Assembly: GCF_024741815.1 (NCBI RefSeq)
Contig: NZ_CP102951.1
Coordinates: forward strand, 1,813,001 to 1,877,000
DNA length: 64,000 nucleotides
Direction of reading: 5' to 3'
DNA from: Pseudomonas sp. LS1212
Lineage (GTDB): Bacteria; Pseudomonadota; Gammaproteobacteria; Pseudomonadales; Pseudomonadaceae
The notes below the pieces were generated by a model, which was given only the letters and a program-made list of their open reading frames with translations, had not been told where the DNA came from and ran no database searches. Each line of letters starts with the position of its first letter. The stretch's first letter is position 1. Positions 42,132 to 51,242 of the stretch are shown here, piece by piece. Both the position numbers and the translations under genes were made by a program.

Positions 42132-43594
42132 TTGGCGAAGCTCTCTGTCATCGAATCGATTACCTTGCCTTCGTGCTCAAGGTCAATTGAACGGCTGAGG
42201 ATGAAATAGGTGAGGCCAGAGACGACGAGGCCGACCAGCCAGGAGATATCCACGCCCTCCAACAGCCGCGCCATCGGGCCGACAAACACTTCCTGCCCGG
42301 CACTGGCATCGAAGATGTAGAAGAACGGCACCATCGCAGCGAACCCCACCAGGTAAGACACGATTCCACGGAGCTGCCAGGCACCGTAGATGCCCTTGGG
42401 GGTAAAGAAATGCGGGATCGCGTAACGGCCCTTGCGCACGAAGAAATAGTCCACCAGATTGACCGCGGTCCAGGGCACCAGGAAGTACAGCAGCAACACC
42501 AGGAAGGTATTCAGAATCGCGATGCCATCGCCTTTGATCGACAGCACGCAGCTCAACAGGATGATGCTGATGGCAAAGATCGACATCACCCGGGCGCGTG
42601 GCGTGGGCGTGATCTTCTTGATCGAATCGACACCGGTCAGCAGCGTCAGCATGGCGCTGTAGGTGTTGAGCGCGATGATCGGCAGAAAGCCCAGAACCGA
42701 TACCAGGACCAGCACATTGCCCAGCCCAGGAACCATCGCGGAACCGACCTGGTTCAGCGCTACCAGCGCATCGGTGGCTTGCAACTGCTGCGCCAGCCAG
42801 GCACCGAGCCCGATCATCCAACTGCCCGACAAGGAAGCCCCGAGGAATACCGCCGTGATCAGCTTGGCGCGGCTGGTGTTCTTCGGCAGGTAGCGCGAAT
42901 AGTCGGACACATAAGGCGCATAGGAAATGTTGTAGCTGGCGCCGATGGCAAACAGCGTGGCAAACGCGATCCAACTGAATCCGAGCGTGCTGGCCGGTGC
43001 GGCCTCACTTTGGCCGACCCCGAACATCAAGGCGACGGTGACTAGCGTATACAGCGGCAAGGTCGCCATCAGCGCCCACTTGAACGCCTTGTGCATCAGG
43101 TCGTGGCCGTAGATCGCCAATAGCGCACCGACCACCACCACCGCACAGGCCACGAGGGTCGGATCAAGGCCGAACACATCTTCAAGGCCATTCATGATCA
43201 GCGAGACGTTCACCACGTTGAAGCCGACAAACACGAACATCGTCGCCATCAACGCCAGAATCACCCCGCGATAGCCGAACTGGGCCCGCGACTGGATCAT
43301 CTGTGGCAACCCCATCTCCGGCCCCTGGGAGCCGTGGAAGGCCATGAACAGGGTGCCGAACATGATGCCCAACGCGCCGGCCAGCATCGTCCACAATGCC
43401 GACAGTCCCAGGCTTGGGCCAACAAAGCCGATGGAAATGGTAAAGAAATGGAAATTGCCCAAAAACCAGAAAGGCCCCTGGCTGCTGAGCTTGGCGTGGC
43501 GTTCGTTTTCCGGAATGTAATCGATCGAATGGCCTTCGATGGCCAACCCGCCACTCGCTTCGACGGCGTGAGCGGACTGATGGGACCCTGACAT
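42128..43594 (-). CDS. NCS1-family nucleobase/allantoin-type symporter
   Basis: This 488-residue, twelve-helix inner-membrane protein of the cytosine permease group (NCS1) has GLPQMIQSRAQFGYRGVILA near residue 95 and a typical central ASYNISYAPYVSDYSRYLP near 240. AAGGAG lies 6 bases before ATG 43594. It probably imports the substrate of the coupled nitrilase-like enzyme. The divergent LysR gene 200 bp away is the likely regulator. Confidence 0.85.
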   Translation of the reverse strand: MSGSHQSAHAVEASGGLAIEGHSIDYIPENERHAKLSSQGPFWFLGNFHFFTISIGFVGPSLGLSALWTMLAGALGIMFGTLFMAFHGSQGPEMGLPQMIQSRAQFGYRGVILALMATMFVFVGFNVVNVSLIMNGLEDVFGLDPTLVACAVVVVGALLAIYGHDLMHKAFKWALMATLPLYTLVTVALMFGVGQSEAAPASTLGFSWIAFATLFAIGASYNISYAPYVSDYSRYLPKNTSRAKLITAVFLGASLSGSWMIGLGAWLAQQLQATDALVALNQVGSAMVPGLGNVLVLVSVLGFLPIIALNTYSAMLTLLTGVDSIKKITPTPRARVMSIFAISIILLSCVLSIKGDGIAILNTFLVLLLYFLVPWTAVNLVDYFFVRKGRYAIPHFFTPKGIYGAWQLRGIVSYLVGFAAMVPFFYIFDASAGQEVFVGPMARLLEGVDISWLVGLVVSGLTYFILSRSIDLEHEGKVIDSMTESFAK

Positions 43595-43752
43595 ACGATT
43601 CTCCTTGGCATTGAATCGACTGTGGTAATTGTTTTTATGGGTGCAGCTGTCAGCGTGTCGGTGCTAATGCGCACTGAGACTTGCGGCTGAGCGCCGGTTC
43701 CGTTGCAATGTAGGCATTCGGCCGGGGCGGTAAAATATCCCAGGCCAACTGT

Positions 43753-43776
43753 TTACATAGATACCTGTCTATGTAA
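43753..43776. promoter_or_regulatory. LysR operator candidate
   Basis: TTACATAG (43753-43760) and CTATGTAA (43769-43776) form a perfect 8-bp inverted repeat with an 8-bp spacer, 20 bp before the LysR start and in the divergent gap with the NCS1 gene. This is a typical place for autoregulation and co-control. Confidence 0.65.
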
Positions 43777-43795
43777 CGGCCAATCGGGAGCGGGC

Positions 43796-44698
43796 ATGCT
43801 GGGAAACGTATCTGAGCTGGATCTACGCCTGATCCGGGTATTTCTGGCCGTGGTGGAGGCGGGCGGTATCTCGGCCGCGCAAACCACGCTCAACACCACC
43901 CAGCCCACCATCAGCGCGCAGCTGGCATCACTGGAAGCGCGCGTGGGCTTTCGTCTGTGCGAACGCGGCCGCGCCGGCTTTGCCGTCACGCCCAAGGGCA
44001 CCCAGTTCGTCGACGCCGCCCGCCGCCTGCTGGCCGCCGCCGAAGGTTTTCGCGTCGAAGTCCAACACATCAACCGCACCCTATCGGGCAACATCAACAT
44101 CGGCCTGCTCGGCCAGATCGACCCAGTGGCCAACAAGAAAATCGCCCTGGCCATCGCCCGCCTGCGCGCTCGGCATGAGGGGTTGTATTTCCACTTCACC
44201 GAACTGTCGTCTTCGTTCCTGGAAGAGAAGATCATCAACGGCCACCTGGACCTTGCGATCGGCTATTTCTGGCACCGCTTGCCCAGCATTGATTACTTTG
44301 CGCTGTTCAAGGAAACCCAGATCGCCTATTGCGGGCCGACGCATCCGTTGTTCGACAAGGTAGGCACACTCAACAGCCAGGACGTGGCCGAGCATGACTG
44401 GGTCTGGCCCAGCCACCCGCTGCCGGAAATGCCGGCGCCCACCTCGATCGAGCGACTGACCGCGCTGACGGACAGTATGGATGGGGCGGCGTTGTTGATC
44501 CTGTCGGGCCAGCACCTGGGGTTTCTGCCGCAGCACTATGCGGCCAGGCATGAGCAGCTGGGGCAGTTGCATCCGCTGAATCAGGAGCAGTTGCGGTATG
44601 AGGTCGACTTTCATGCCGCCGTTCGTCACTCGGCGCGGCAGCGGGATGTGGTGAGTGCTTTTCTGGCGGAGTTGATGGATGTTTTCGGCGCAAGGTGA
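43796..44698 (+). CDS. LysR-family regulator of the nitrilase/NCS1 pair
   Basis: This 300-residue protein starts at ATG 43796 (GGGAG 5 bases upstream) with MLGNVSELDLRLIRVFLAVVE, helix-turn-helix ISAAQTTLNTTQPTISAQLASLE (about residues 22-45), and an effector domain with SGNINIGLLGQID near 95. The longer open frame upstream to 43703 includes the palindromic operator and is not coding. It is divergent from the transporter/nitrilase pair and probably activates it on sensing the substrate. Confidence 0.85.
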   Translation: MLGNVSELDLRLIRVFLAVVEAGGISAAQTTLNTTQPTISAQLASLEARVGFRLCERGRAGFAVTPKGTQFVDAARRLLAAAEGFRVEVQHINRTLSGNINIGLLGQIDPVANKKIALAIARLRARHEGLYFHFTELSSSFLEEKIINGHLDLAIGYFWHRLPSIDYFALFKETQIAYCGPTHPLFDKVGTLNSQDVAEHDWVWPSHPLPEMPAPTSIERLTALTDSMDGAALLILSGQHLGFLPQHYAARHEQLGQLHPLNQEQLRYEVDFHAAVRHSARQRDVVSAFLAELMDVFGAR

Positions 44699-44714
44699 TG
44701 CCATCGCGGGCAAG

Positions 44715-44766
44715 CGGAGGATGTTCGGCTCGTTGCGACTTGGTTTTGTGGGCAGATCCAGATGCG
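44715..44766. repeat. Fragment of the 706-bp palindromic element
   Basis: About 46 bases, including GGCTCGTTGCGACTTGGTTT and GTGGGCAGATCCAGATGC, match the inverse of the right arm of the 37205-37910 element (37803-37848). It directly precedes the HvfC-like remnant. Confidence 0.7.
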
Positions 44767-44787
44767 ATCCAGCCGAAGCTGTTGTAG

Positions 44788-45220
44788 CCCTGGCTGGCGG
44801 AACTGGCCCATTACGAATGGGTGGAAGGCGCGCTGTTGCTGAGCGACCTGAGTGAGCCTGCGCATGACCCGGAGGGTAATCTGCTCGATGGCGTTCCTCT
44901 GCTGTCGCAGCTTGCCTGGCCGTTGGCCTACCACTGGCCGGTCAGCGAAATCGGCCCTGACTACCTGCCGCAAGCGGCACCGCCAGAGCCGACCTTGCTG
45001 CTGGCACGGCGCGGCGCGGACCTGCACGTGCACTTCGCGCCTGGCGCCCCTGGCCCACGCGTTGCTCGCTTCTCTGCAGGAGCGGCATTGCACCGGTCGC
45101 CAGCACCTGGAGGCGCTGGCCGAGGCCATTGACGTCGATGGCGCGGCCATCCTGCCCCAGGGCCTGGCCCTGCTGGAAAACCTGCGCGTGCAGGGCGTGG
45201 TGCTCGGTACCCGCGCCTAG
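44788..45220 (+). pseudogene. HvfC/BufC-like (DUF2063) remnant, frameshifted
   Basis: The plus strand reads PWLAELAHYEWVEGALLLSD onward to PLAYHWPVSEIGPDYLP, the C-terminal half of the DUF2063/HvfC family that partners DUF692 enzymes in copper-related peptide maturation. Near 45035 the frame slips, and the end continues in the next frame as LAPLAHALLASLQERHC to VVLGTRA and a stop at 45220. The DNA-binding N-terminal half is missing. It is flanked on both sides by pieces of the palindromic element. Confidence 0.7.
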
Positions 45221-45251
45221 CATCTCTTTTTCCTCGCTCCCACGCTCTTTC

Positions 45252-45296
45252 CTCGTTCCCACGCAGTGCGTCACTAGTGTCCGTTAAAAACTGAAG
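45252..45296. repeat. Composite repeat end (GTTCCCACGC plus ACTAGTGTCC)
   Basis: The GTTCCCACGCAGTGCGTCAC part is followed by TAGTGTCCGTTAAAAAC. The same two-part junction, inverted, ends the 706-bp element at 37892-37932, and a degraded copy lies at 51896-51935. It may mark an insertion end. Confidence 0.6.
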
Positions 45297-45572
45297 GGGA
45301 GGCTTGCCCCTTTCATCTGTCGAAAAGCACCCCGCCGATTGGTAGCGGCCAGACTGCCTGTTGTGCAGCCAGACAGGCTGAGCTTCCGAACATTGCGTAG
45401 TCCATTTCCCAAATGCGGTGTAGCGGGGGTGCCCTTGTGGCGCTTTCTCTGCACACTGGCTGCCCACGATTTCAAGGGCACCCTTGTGATGACCACGACG
45501 GCCTTTGACTCAAGTCCGTATGAGGGGCCTTTCCAAAGATGGAGGTGTCCCATTGCCGCATAGAGGGATCTC

Positions 45573-47950
45573 ATGCTCAACGAACTGCGCATTTTCTTCG
45601 ACCACAGCCGGCACAAACTCTGGGTCCGCGGCATCAACAACGCACGGCTCGACGTCCTGGCCTTCGAGGGCGAAGAGCGCCTGAGCCAGCCGTTCAACTA
45701 CTGCGTGGAATTCACCTGCACCGAGCAGGACATCGCCGCCGAGCAGATGCTCGACCGGGACGCCAGCTTCAGCCTGCACGCCGCGCCGCAAAAGCTGCCG
45801 TTCCTGGGCCTGCCGGTGCCCGAGGTCAAGCCGCTGCGCACTTTCTACGGGGTGATCACCGGCTTCCAGCGCCTGTCCGCCTCTCGCGACGAAGCCCGCT
45901 ACGAAATTACCCTGCAGCCGCGCCTGACGCTGCTCGATCGGGGCCAACAGTTCCGCATCTACCAGCACCAGTCAGTGCCGGACATCGTCGAGCATATCCT
46001 GCGCAGCCGTCACGAGTTCCGCGGGCAGGACTTTCTCTTCACGCTGGCCCGTGACTACCCCAAGCGCGAACAGGTCATGCAGTACGGCGAAAGCGACCTG
46101 GCCTTCATCGCCCGCCTGCTGGCCGAGGTCGGCATCTGGTATCGCTTCACCAGCGACGAACGCCTGCACATCGACGTCGTCGAGTTCCACGACGACCAGC
46201 GCCACTACCAGTTCGGCGTCAAGCTGCCATACCGCCCGCCCTCCGGGCTGAGCAGCAGCGACCAGGACGGCGTGTGGAAACTGCAGACCAACCACCAGGT
46301 GGTGGAGCAGCAGGTCAACTTCCGCGCCTACCACCACCGCGATGCCAACGCCTGGCTCGATGGCAAGGTCGACCAGACTCGTGGCGCGAAAACCACCTAC
46401 GGCGAGGCCTATCACTACGCCGAAGCCTACACCGTGCTCGGCGACCGCTACGCCCAGGACGAAGACCTGCAAAGCGAAAGCGGCTACTTCTACGCGCGCT
46501 TGCGCCACGAGCGCTACCTCAATGGCCAGACCCAGCTCAGCGGCACCAGCAGCAGCGCCACCCTGGCGCCCGGTCAGGTGCTGAAGATCTCTGGCGGCGC
46601 ACCACAGGCCTTCGCCCCGGGCGCGGTGATCACCCAACTGACTACAAAGGCCGCACGCGATTGCAGCTTCGAAGCCAGTTTCCAGGCCATCCCCTATGCG
46701 GAAAGGGTGTGCTTTCGGCCGCCGCTGGGGGCCAAGCCGCAAATCGCCGGCACCGTGCCGGCCCGGGTCACCAGCACCCGGGCCAACGACCCCTACGGCC
46801 ACATCGATCTGGAAGGCCGCTACAAAGTCCAGTTCCTGTTCGACCGCGACGCGTGGAAGCTCGGCCAGGAAAGCCTGTGGCTGCGCCTGGCCCGGCCCTA
46901 CGCCGGCGACACCCACGGCCTGCACCTGCCGCTGATTGCCTGCACCGAAGTGGCCGTGGCCTTCGAACAGGGCGACCCTGACCGGCCCTACATCGCCCAT
47001 GCCCTGCACGACAATAAGCACCCCGACCACGTCACCCTGAAGAACTACCGGCGCAACGTGCTGCGCACCCCGGCCAACAACAAGCTGCGCATGGAGGACA
47101 ATCGCGGGCAGGAGCACGTCAAGCTCAGTACCGAGCACAGCGGCAAGAGCCAGCTCAACCTGGGGCATCTGGTCGATGCCCAGAAACAGAAACGCGGCGA
47201 AGGTTTTGAATTGCGCACCGATGGCTGGGGTGCCATACGGGGTGGCAAGGGCCTGTTCATCAGTGCCGATGAGCAGGCCAAAGCCCAGGGTCCGGTGCTG
47301 GAAATGGGCGCGGCCATTGACCGCCTGCAACAGGCTGGCGAGCAATTGCAAAAACTCTCCGTCGATGCCCAGGCGAGCCAGGCCGAGCCGGCGGACGTAC
47401 AAGCGCAAATAAGCCTGCTCAGGCAGGACCTGGAACAGCTGAAATCGTCCGTCCTGTTGCTCAGCGCGCCCAAGGCATCGCGCTCACCAGCGGCAAGCAC
47501 CTGCAGTTGGCGGCACAACACAACCTGATGCTCAACGCCGGGGGCGAAGCGGACATCAGCGTGGTCAAGCGCCTGTTCATGGGCGTGGGGCAGGGGCTGA
47601 GCCTGTTCGTGCGCAAGCTGGGCATCAAGCTGATCGCCAACCAGGGGCCGGTGAGCGTCCAGGCGCAGAACGACAAGCTGGAACTGCTGGCCCGGCATGG
47701 CCTGGAGATCACCAGCAGCGAAGACGAAATCCACATCACGGCCAAGAAGAAAATCACCCTCAATGCCGGCGGCAGCTACATCACGCTCGATCCACACAGC
47801 ATCGAGTCCGGTACAGCGGGCGACTACGTGATCAAGTCCGCGCACTTTGACTATCAGGGCGCAGCCAAGCAGGCGCTGGACATGCCGCCGTTGCCTCCAT
47901 TGACCGAGCATGCCACCGAGTCCCTGAAGCGTACGGATATCTCTGGCTGA
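45573..47950 (+). pseudogene. vgrG: T6SS spike protein VgrG/TssI, frameshifted
   Basis: VgrG trimers form the type VI secretion needle tip and carry effectors. The start (GAGGG, then ATG 45573) and body are typical: gp27-like N-terminal two thirds (MLDRDASFSLH, RTFYGVITGFQRL), OB-fold IAGTVPARVTSTRANDPYGH, VQFLFDRD and the gp5-like end. Reading frame 1 fails after KSSVLLLSAPK near residue 632. The natural continuation (AAQHNLMLNAGGEADISVVK and on to RTDISG at 47950) is one frame away, because a C is missing in the CCC run at 47469-47471. It is a true mutation, slippage or sequence error. The effector follows at 27 bp. Confidence 0.85.
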
Positions 47951-47976
47951 CCCCTTTGCAAGGAGCAAAACATCGC

Positions 47977-50619
47977 ATGGCTAACTTGTTCACTTGGCTG
48001 TTTGGACACCGCGACCGTGACCGCGACGCTCGGTTCGATGTGCGCCATCCCCCGATCCTGCCGACGCCCGACACAGGCCCCGTCCGCTCCTCCTTGCCAG
48101 CCGAGGCCAATGCCGACACGCTGCCACCGGTACAGAACTGGAGCCATCCCTTCAAGGACACGCGCAACCCGCTGCTGCAGTTGACCCATTTGGCCAAGGC
48201 GAAAGCGGGCTACTACCCGCTGGGGATCAATGGCCTCTGGCATGGCGGCGTGCATTTCGACAACGGCACCGCCGGCACCCTGGATCAATCCAGCGTGCAT
48301 TGCCTGGCTGACGGTGAAGTGGTGGCGTACCGCATCGACCAGCACTCGCCAACCACGTCCTACATCGCCAACAAACTGCCGGTTCAGAGGCCCTTCTCGC
48401 GCAATTTCGTGCTGGTGCGTCACCGTCTGCAGGCACCGAAGATCGAGGGCAGCGCGGACACGCCGCCCAGCCTGACCTTCTTCAGCCTGTATCTGCACCT
48501 GCAGGACTGGGCTGATTACCAAACTGACGCCGCCATGGCCCGCCCGGCGTTCTGGCCCGAACAGAACCTGCGGGTCAAGGCGAACGTCTCTGACTCGCGA
48601 CGGGGTACGTCGGCACCGAGGGGGCTGACGGCTTTCAACAAAGCGGCCGATAACGCCCATGATCTCGATCTACTGGCACCTGGAGCGCCGGTGGTAGTCA
48701 GTGGTGAAGGCAAATACCGCAAACTGGAAAACGTCCGAGGACCGGCGTTACTGTGTAATGCGGATGGTACGCTACAAGGCTATATTGCATTCCGCTACCT
48801 GGATCTCGTCTGCGGAGCGACCTATCGTGTCAACTGCGATCGTCTGAACGTTCGCCCTGTCCCCCACATGAGCAGCGAAGTACTGTTGGAATTGCGGTAT
48901 CAAACGGAAGTCACCATCAGTGGCGAAGGCGAATTCCGCAAGCTGGAAAGCATCGCCCAGTATGTGCTGTTCACCTCGTTGCAGGGTGAACGGACACCGC
49001 AAACAGGAAACGTGGTGGTGCCCGATCGTCCCGTCACGATCAAGGCTGGCGATCTGATCGGGCACATCGGCCTGTATCAGGACAGCCATGCAGACCGACC
49101 GGAAAAAAAACTGCACCTGGAGGTGTTCAGTGGCGATGACGTGGACCTTTTCATCGAAGCCAGTCGCGCCTGGGCAAATCGCCTGCCGGCCAGCAGCAAG
49201 ACCTGGCTGAAGTTGGCCAAGGGCACCGCCGTGGTGGCGCATCAGGACAACTACAGCGCTAGGCAACGGCCCATTCCGGATGTAAACAGCACCCCGAGCG
49301 ACGCCGACCTGCTGGTCCCCAAGAGCCTGCTCGATGGCCTGCCTGCCGAGAGAAAAATTGCAGTTCCGGCGACCAGCATTGGCCAGAAGACCTATAACTG
49401 GTACCGCCTCGATGGACTGCTGCATGACGCCGACAACAACCTGCTCGACGGCTGGGTGCGCGAAGAAGTGGGCGTCACCCCCTGGGTCAGTCCCTGGTCG
49501 TGGGACGGCTATGACCTCGTCCAACACTTCGACCTTCCCCGGCAAATGCTGGCCTCCTTCCAACGGGCTACTGGCGGCTTCAGCGAAGCGCAGCTCGAAC
49601 GCTTCAGCCGCATGGCCGACGAAGGGGACAAGGGGCCGATCAAGCAGCGGCTGCACGACCTCATCGACCGCAACCGCGACGGCCAGATAACCGCCAAGGA
49701 ATTGCAGGCAGCCCTCCATCTGCCCGCCCATGCCCAGTCGATCTCGCAATTGATCATCCGCGCCGAAAGCGAGTGGTACTACCGAACGCTGAAGTGGGAC
49801 GCGCTGGATGAAATACTCGGCCATAGCGGTTCAACCCCGCACCTGAATTGGTTGGCGGAGAAAGAGCGGCTCAAGCAACTGAGCTGGTGGGATGAGGTGG
49901 CGGAGAAGGTTGGGCTGCCCGGGTACGGGAAGGTGTATCACTTTCATCCGGTGGGGTTGGTGGGGCATTTCGCTGCGGTGAGTGATGACAACGATCTGAA
50001 GTGGCTGAAAGTGCCTTATGGTCAACTGACCTTTGATGTGGAAGGCAACGATATAGAGGATGAGTCACATCCGTTGTACAGATACTTCAGTCGAGTTGTG
50101 CATTGGCCGGGTGGTGCGTCGGGCATCACTATTGGTCGGGGTTACGATCTCGGTCAACGGCCGGATCCAGGAAGTGATCTGCGTGCGGCCGGTGTTGAAC
50201 AGCCGCTGTTATCCTGGCTGATTGGGGCTAAAGGATTACAGGGAGATAAAGCGAAGAATTATCTTGCCCAGGCTCCAGTGGTGATCCGAAAGCATAAAAT
50301 TACTAGAAAGCAGCAGTATGATCTGTTCTTGCCAGTGTATGAATATATGAAGAGAGAAGTGATTCGCATATCAGACATCAAACTGATTAGGGATAATTAC
50401 GGTACGCTCAAGTGGAATGCTGTAGACAGGCAGATCCAGGATATCGTGATCGACCTAATCTACAGAGGTGACTATGGTAAAAATACGAGAACTTTCATTC
50501 AAAAGCCATTTGTAGAAAATAATCTTGGAGAAATAAAAGAGGCAATCTCCAACAGAACAAACTGGCTGAGTGTTCCAAATGACAGATTTAAACGGCGGTC
50601 GGAGTATTTAGAAAAATGA
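47977..50619 (+). CDS. Modular T6SS wall-hydrolase effector (M23-like, EF-hand, lysozyme-like)
   Basis: This 880-residue protein directly follows vgrG. An N-terminal M23/lysostaphin-like fold is suggested by HGGVHFDNG near residue 88, YLHLQDW near 173, IKAGDLIGHIG near 363 and KLHLEVF near 385. SH3-like segments are inserted (GEGKYRKLEN and GEGEFRKLES). An EF-hand DRNRDGQITAKE lies near 566. The C-terminus has SGITIGRGYDLGQ near 715, like pesticin/T4-type muramidases. Codon use becomes AT-rich after about 50230, suggesting a swapped toxin tip. ATG 47977 was chosen over TTG 47956. The end overlaps the immunity gene (ATGA). TseP-like dual hydrolases are the nearest known concept. Confidence 0.75.
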   Translation: MANLFTWLFGHRDRDRDARFDVRHPPILPTPDTGPVRSSLPAEANADTLPPVQNWSHPFKDTRNPLLQLTHLAKAKAGYYPLGINGLWHGGVHFDNGTAGTLDQSSVHCLADGEVVAYRIDQHSPTTSYIANKLPVQRPFSRNFVLVRHRLQAPKIEGSADTPPSLTFFSLYLHLQDWADYQTDAAMARPAFWPEQNLRVKANVSDSRRGTSAPRGLTAFNKAADNAHDLDLLAPGAPVVVSGEGKYRKLENVRGPALLCNADGTLQGYIAFRYLDLVCGATYRVNCDRLNVRPVPHMSSEVLLELRYQTEVTISGEGEFRKLESIAQYVLFTSLQGERTPQTGNVVVPDRPVTIKAGDLIGHIGLYQDSHADRPEKKLHLEVFSGDDVDLFIEASRAWANRLPASSKTWLKLAKGTAVVAHQDNYSARQRPIPDVNSTPSDADLLVPKSLLDGLPAERKIAVPATSIGQKTYNWYRLDGLLHDADNNLLDGWVREEVGVTPWVSPWSWDGYDLVQHFDLPRQMLASFQRATGGFSEAQLERFSRMADEGDKGPIKQRLHDLIDRNRDGQITAKELQAALHLPAHAQSISQLIIRAESEWYYRTLKWDALDEILGHSGSTPHLNWLAEKERLKQLSWWDEVAEKVGLPGYGKVYHFHPVGLVGHFAAVSDDNDLKWLKVPYGQLTFDVEGNDIEDESHPLYRYFSRVVHWPGGASGITIGRGYDLGQRPDPGSDLRAAGVEQPLLSWLIGAKGLQGDKAKNYLAQAPVVIRKHKITRKQQYDLFLPVYEYMKREVIRISDIKLIRDNYGTLKWNAVDRQIQDIVIDLIYRGDYGKNTRTFIQKPFVENNLGEIKEAISNRTNWLSVPNDRFKRRSEYLEK

Positions 50620-51098
50620 AAATATATTTTTTGTTTACTTTGGCATTTCTTGCGGCGGGCTCGACTGAGGCCAAGGAGTTTGATTATAGTCGAGTACTCA
50701 TGGCCGGAACAGATCGTGTAGGAGATCTGTTCGTTCGGTATCTTTATCCGTCGGAGGAGGGATGCATTGTTATTCAGAACTTGGTTCCTGGGGGAAGAGG
50801 AAAGGTTTCCGCAGAGAAAGAAATTTGCTCATTGGATGGGAGGAGCTTTGATGACTACACGGCAGTAGATTTGAAGGCTGGAAATTTCAAAGATGGCAAG
50901 CTTTTTTTGGAACTTGGAGTCACTCCGCTACAGCCAGTCGGTGAAACAGTTAAGACTTGCGAAGTCGTGTTCCATGGCGGCGTGGCAGATCACCTTTCCT
51001 GCAAGGAAAAGCTAACGAAGGAGAATGGGGCTTGCAACTCCGAAGCATTAGATTCTAGAGTTCCCGAGCCCCAACCGGGACGGAAAGATGACCGCTGA
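50616..51098 (+). CDS. Probable periplasmic immunity protein
   Basis: This 160-residue AT-rich gene has an ATG overlapping the effector stop. A signal peptide ending GSTEA near residue 19 sends it to the periplasm, where a peptidoglycan-attacking toxin must be blocked. Several Cys (GCIVIQ, EICSLD, KTCEVVF, LSCKEK) suggest disulfides. No family is recognised. Its last ten or so codons run into an out-of-frame remnant of a second effector (from about 51070), so the natural C-terminus may have been altered. Confidence 0.65.
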   Translation: MKIYFLFTLAFLAAGSTEAKEFDYSRVLMAGTDRVGDLFVRYLYPSEEGCIVIQNLVPGGRGKVSAEKEICSLDGRSFDDYTAVDLKAGNFKDGKLFLELGVTPLQPVGETVKTCEVVFHGGVADHLSCKEKLTKENGACNSEALDSRVPEPQPGRKDDR

Positions 51099-51240
51099 AA
51101 AACTATAAGCAGTGATTCAACTGTTAGCCCTTGCACAGTCGATTTTGCAGTTGATCATCTACTACGAAAGCGAGTGGTACTATCGGCCGTAGAAGTGGGA
51201 CGTGTTGGATGCGCTGCTCGGCCATACCCGTATTGGTGGA
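51070..51240 (+). pseudogene. Fossil second copy of the effector linker (EF-hand part)
   Basis: In one frame, with two stops, the sequence reads NRDGKMTAEKL-stop-AVIQLLALAQSILQLI, then ESEWYYRP-stop-KWDVLDALLGH. It matches effector residues about 567-615 (NRDGQITAKELQAALHLPAH, SEWYYRTLKWDALDEILGH). It is a remnant of a duplicated effector end lying between two immunity-type genes, as expected when toxin tips are replaced. Confidence 0.75.
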
Positions 51241-51242
51241 AT

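Noticed and set aside
45972..47408. 478-codon open frame on the minus strand opposite vgrG
   Set aside because: It is the antisense of a strongly conserved VgrG coding region with GC-rich third positions. Its Val/Gly/Leu-heavy composition is typical of a shadow frame, and it has no ribosome site.
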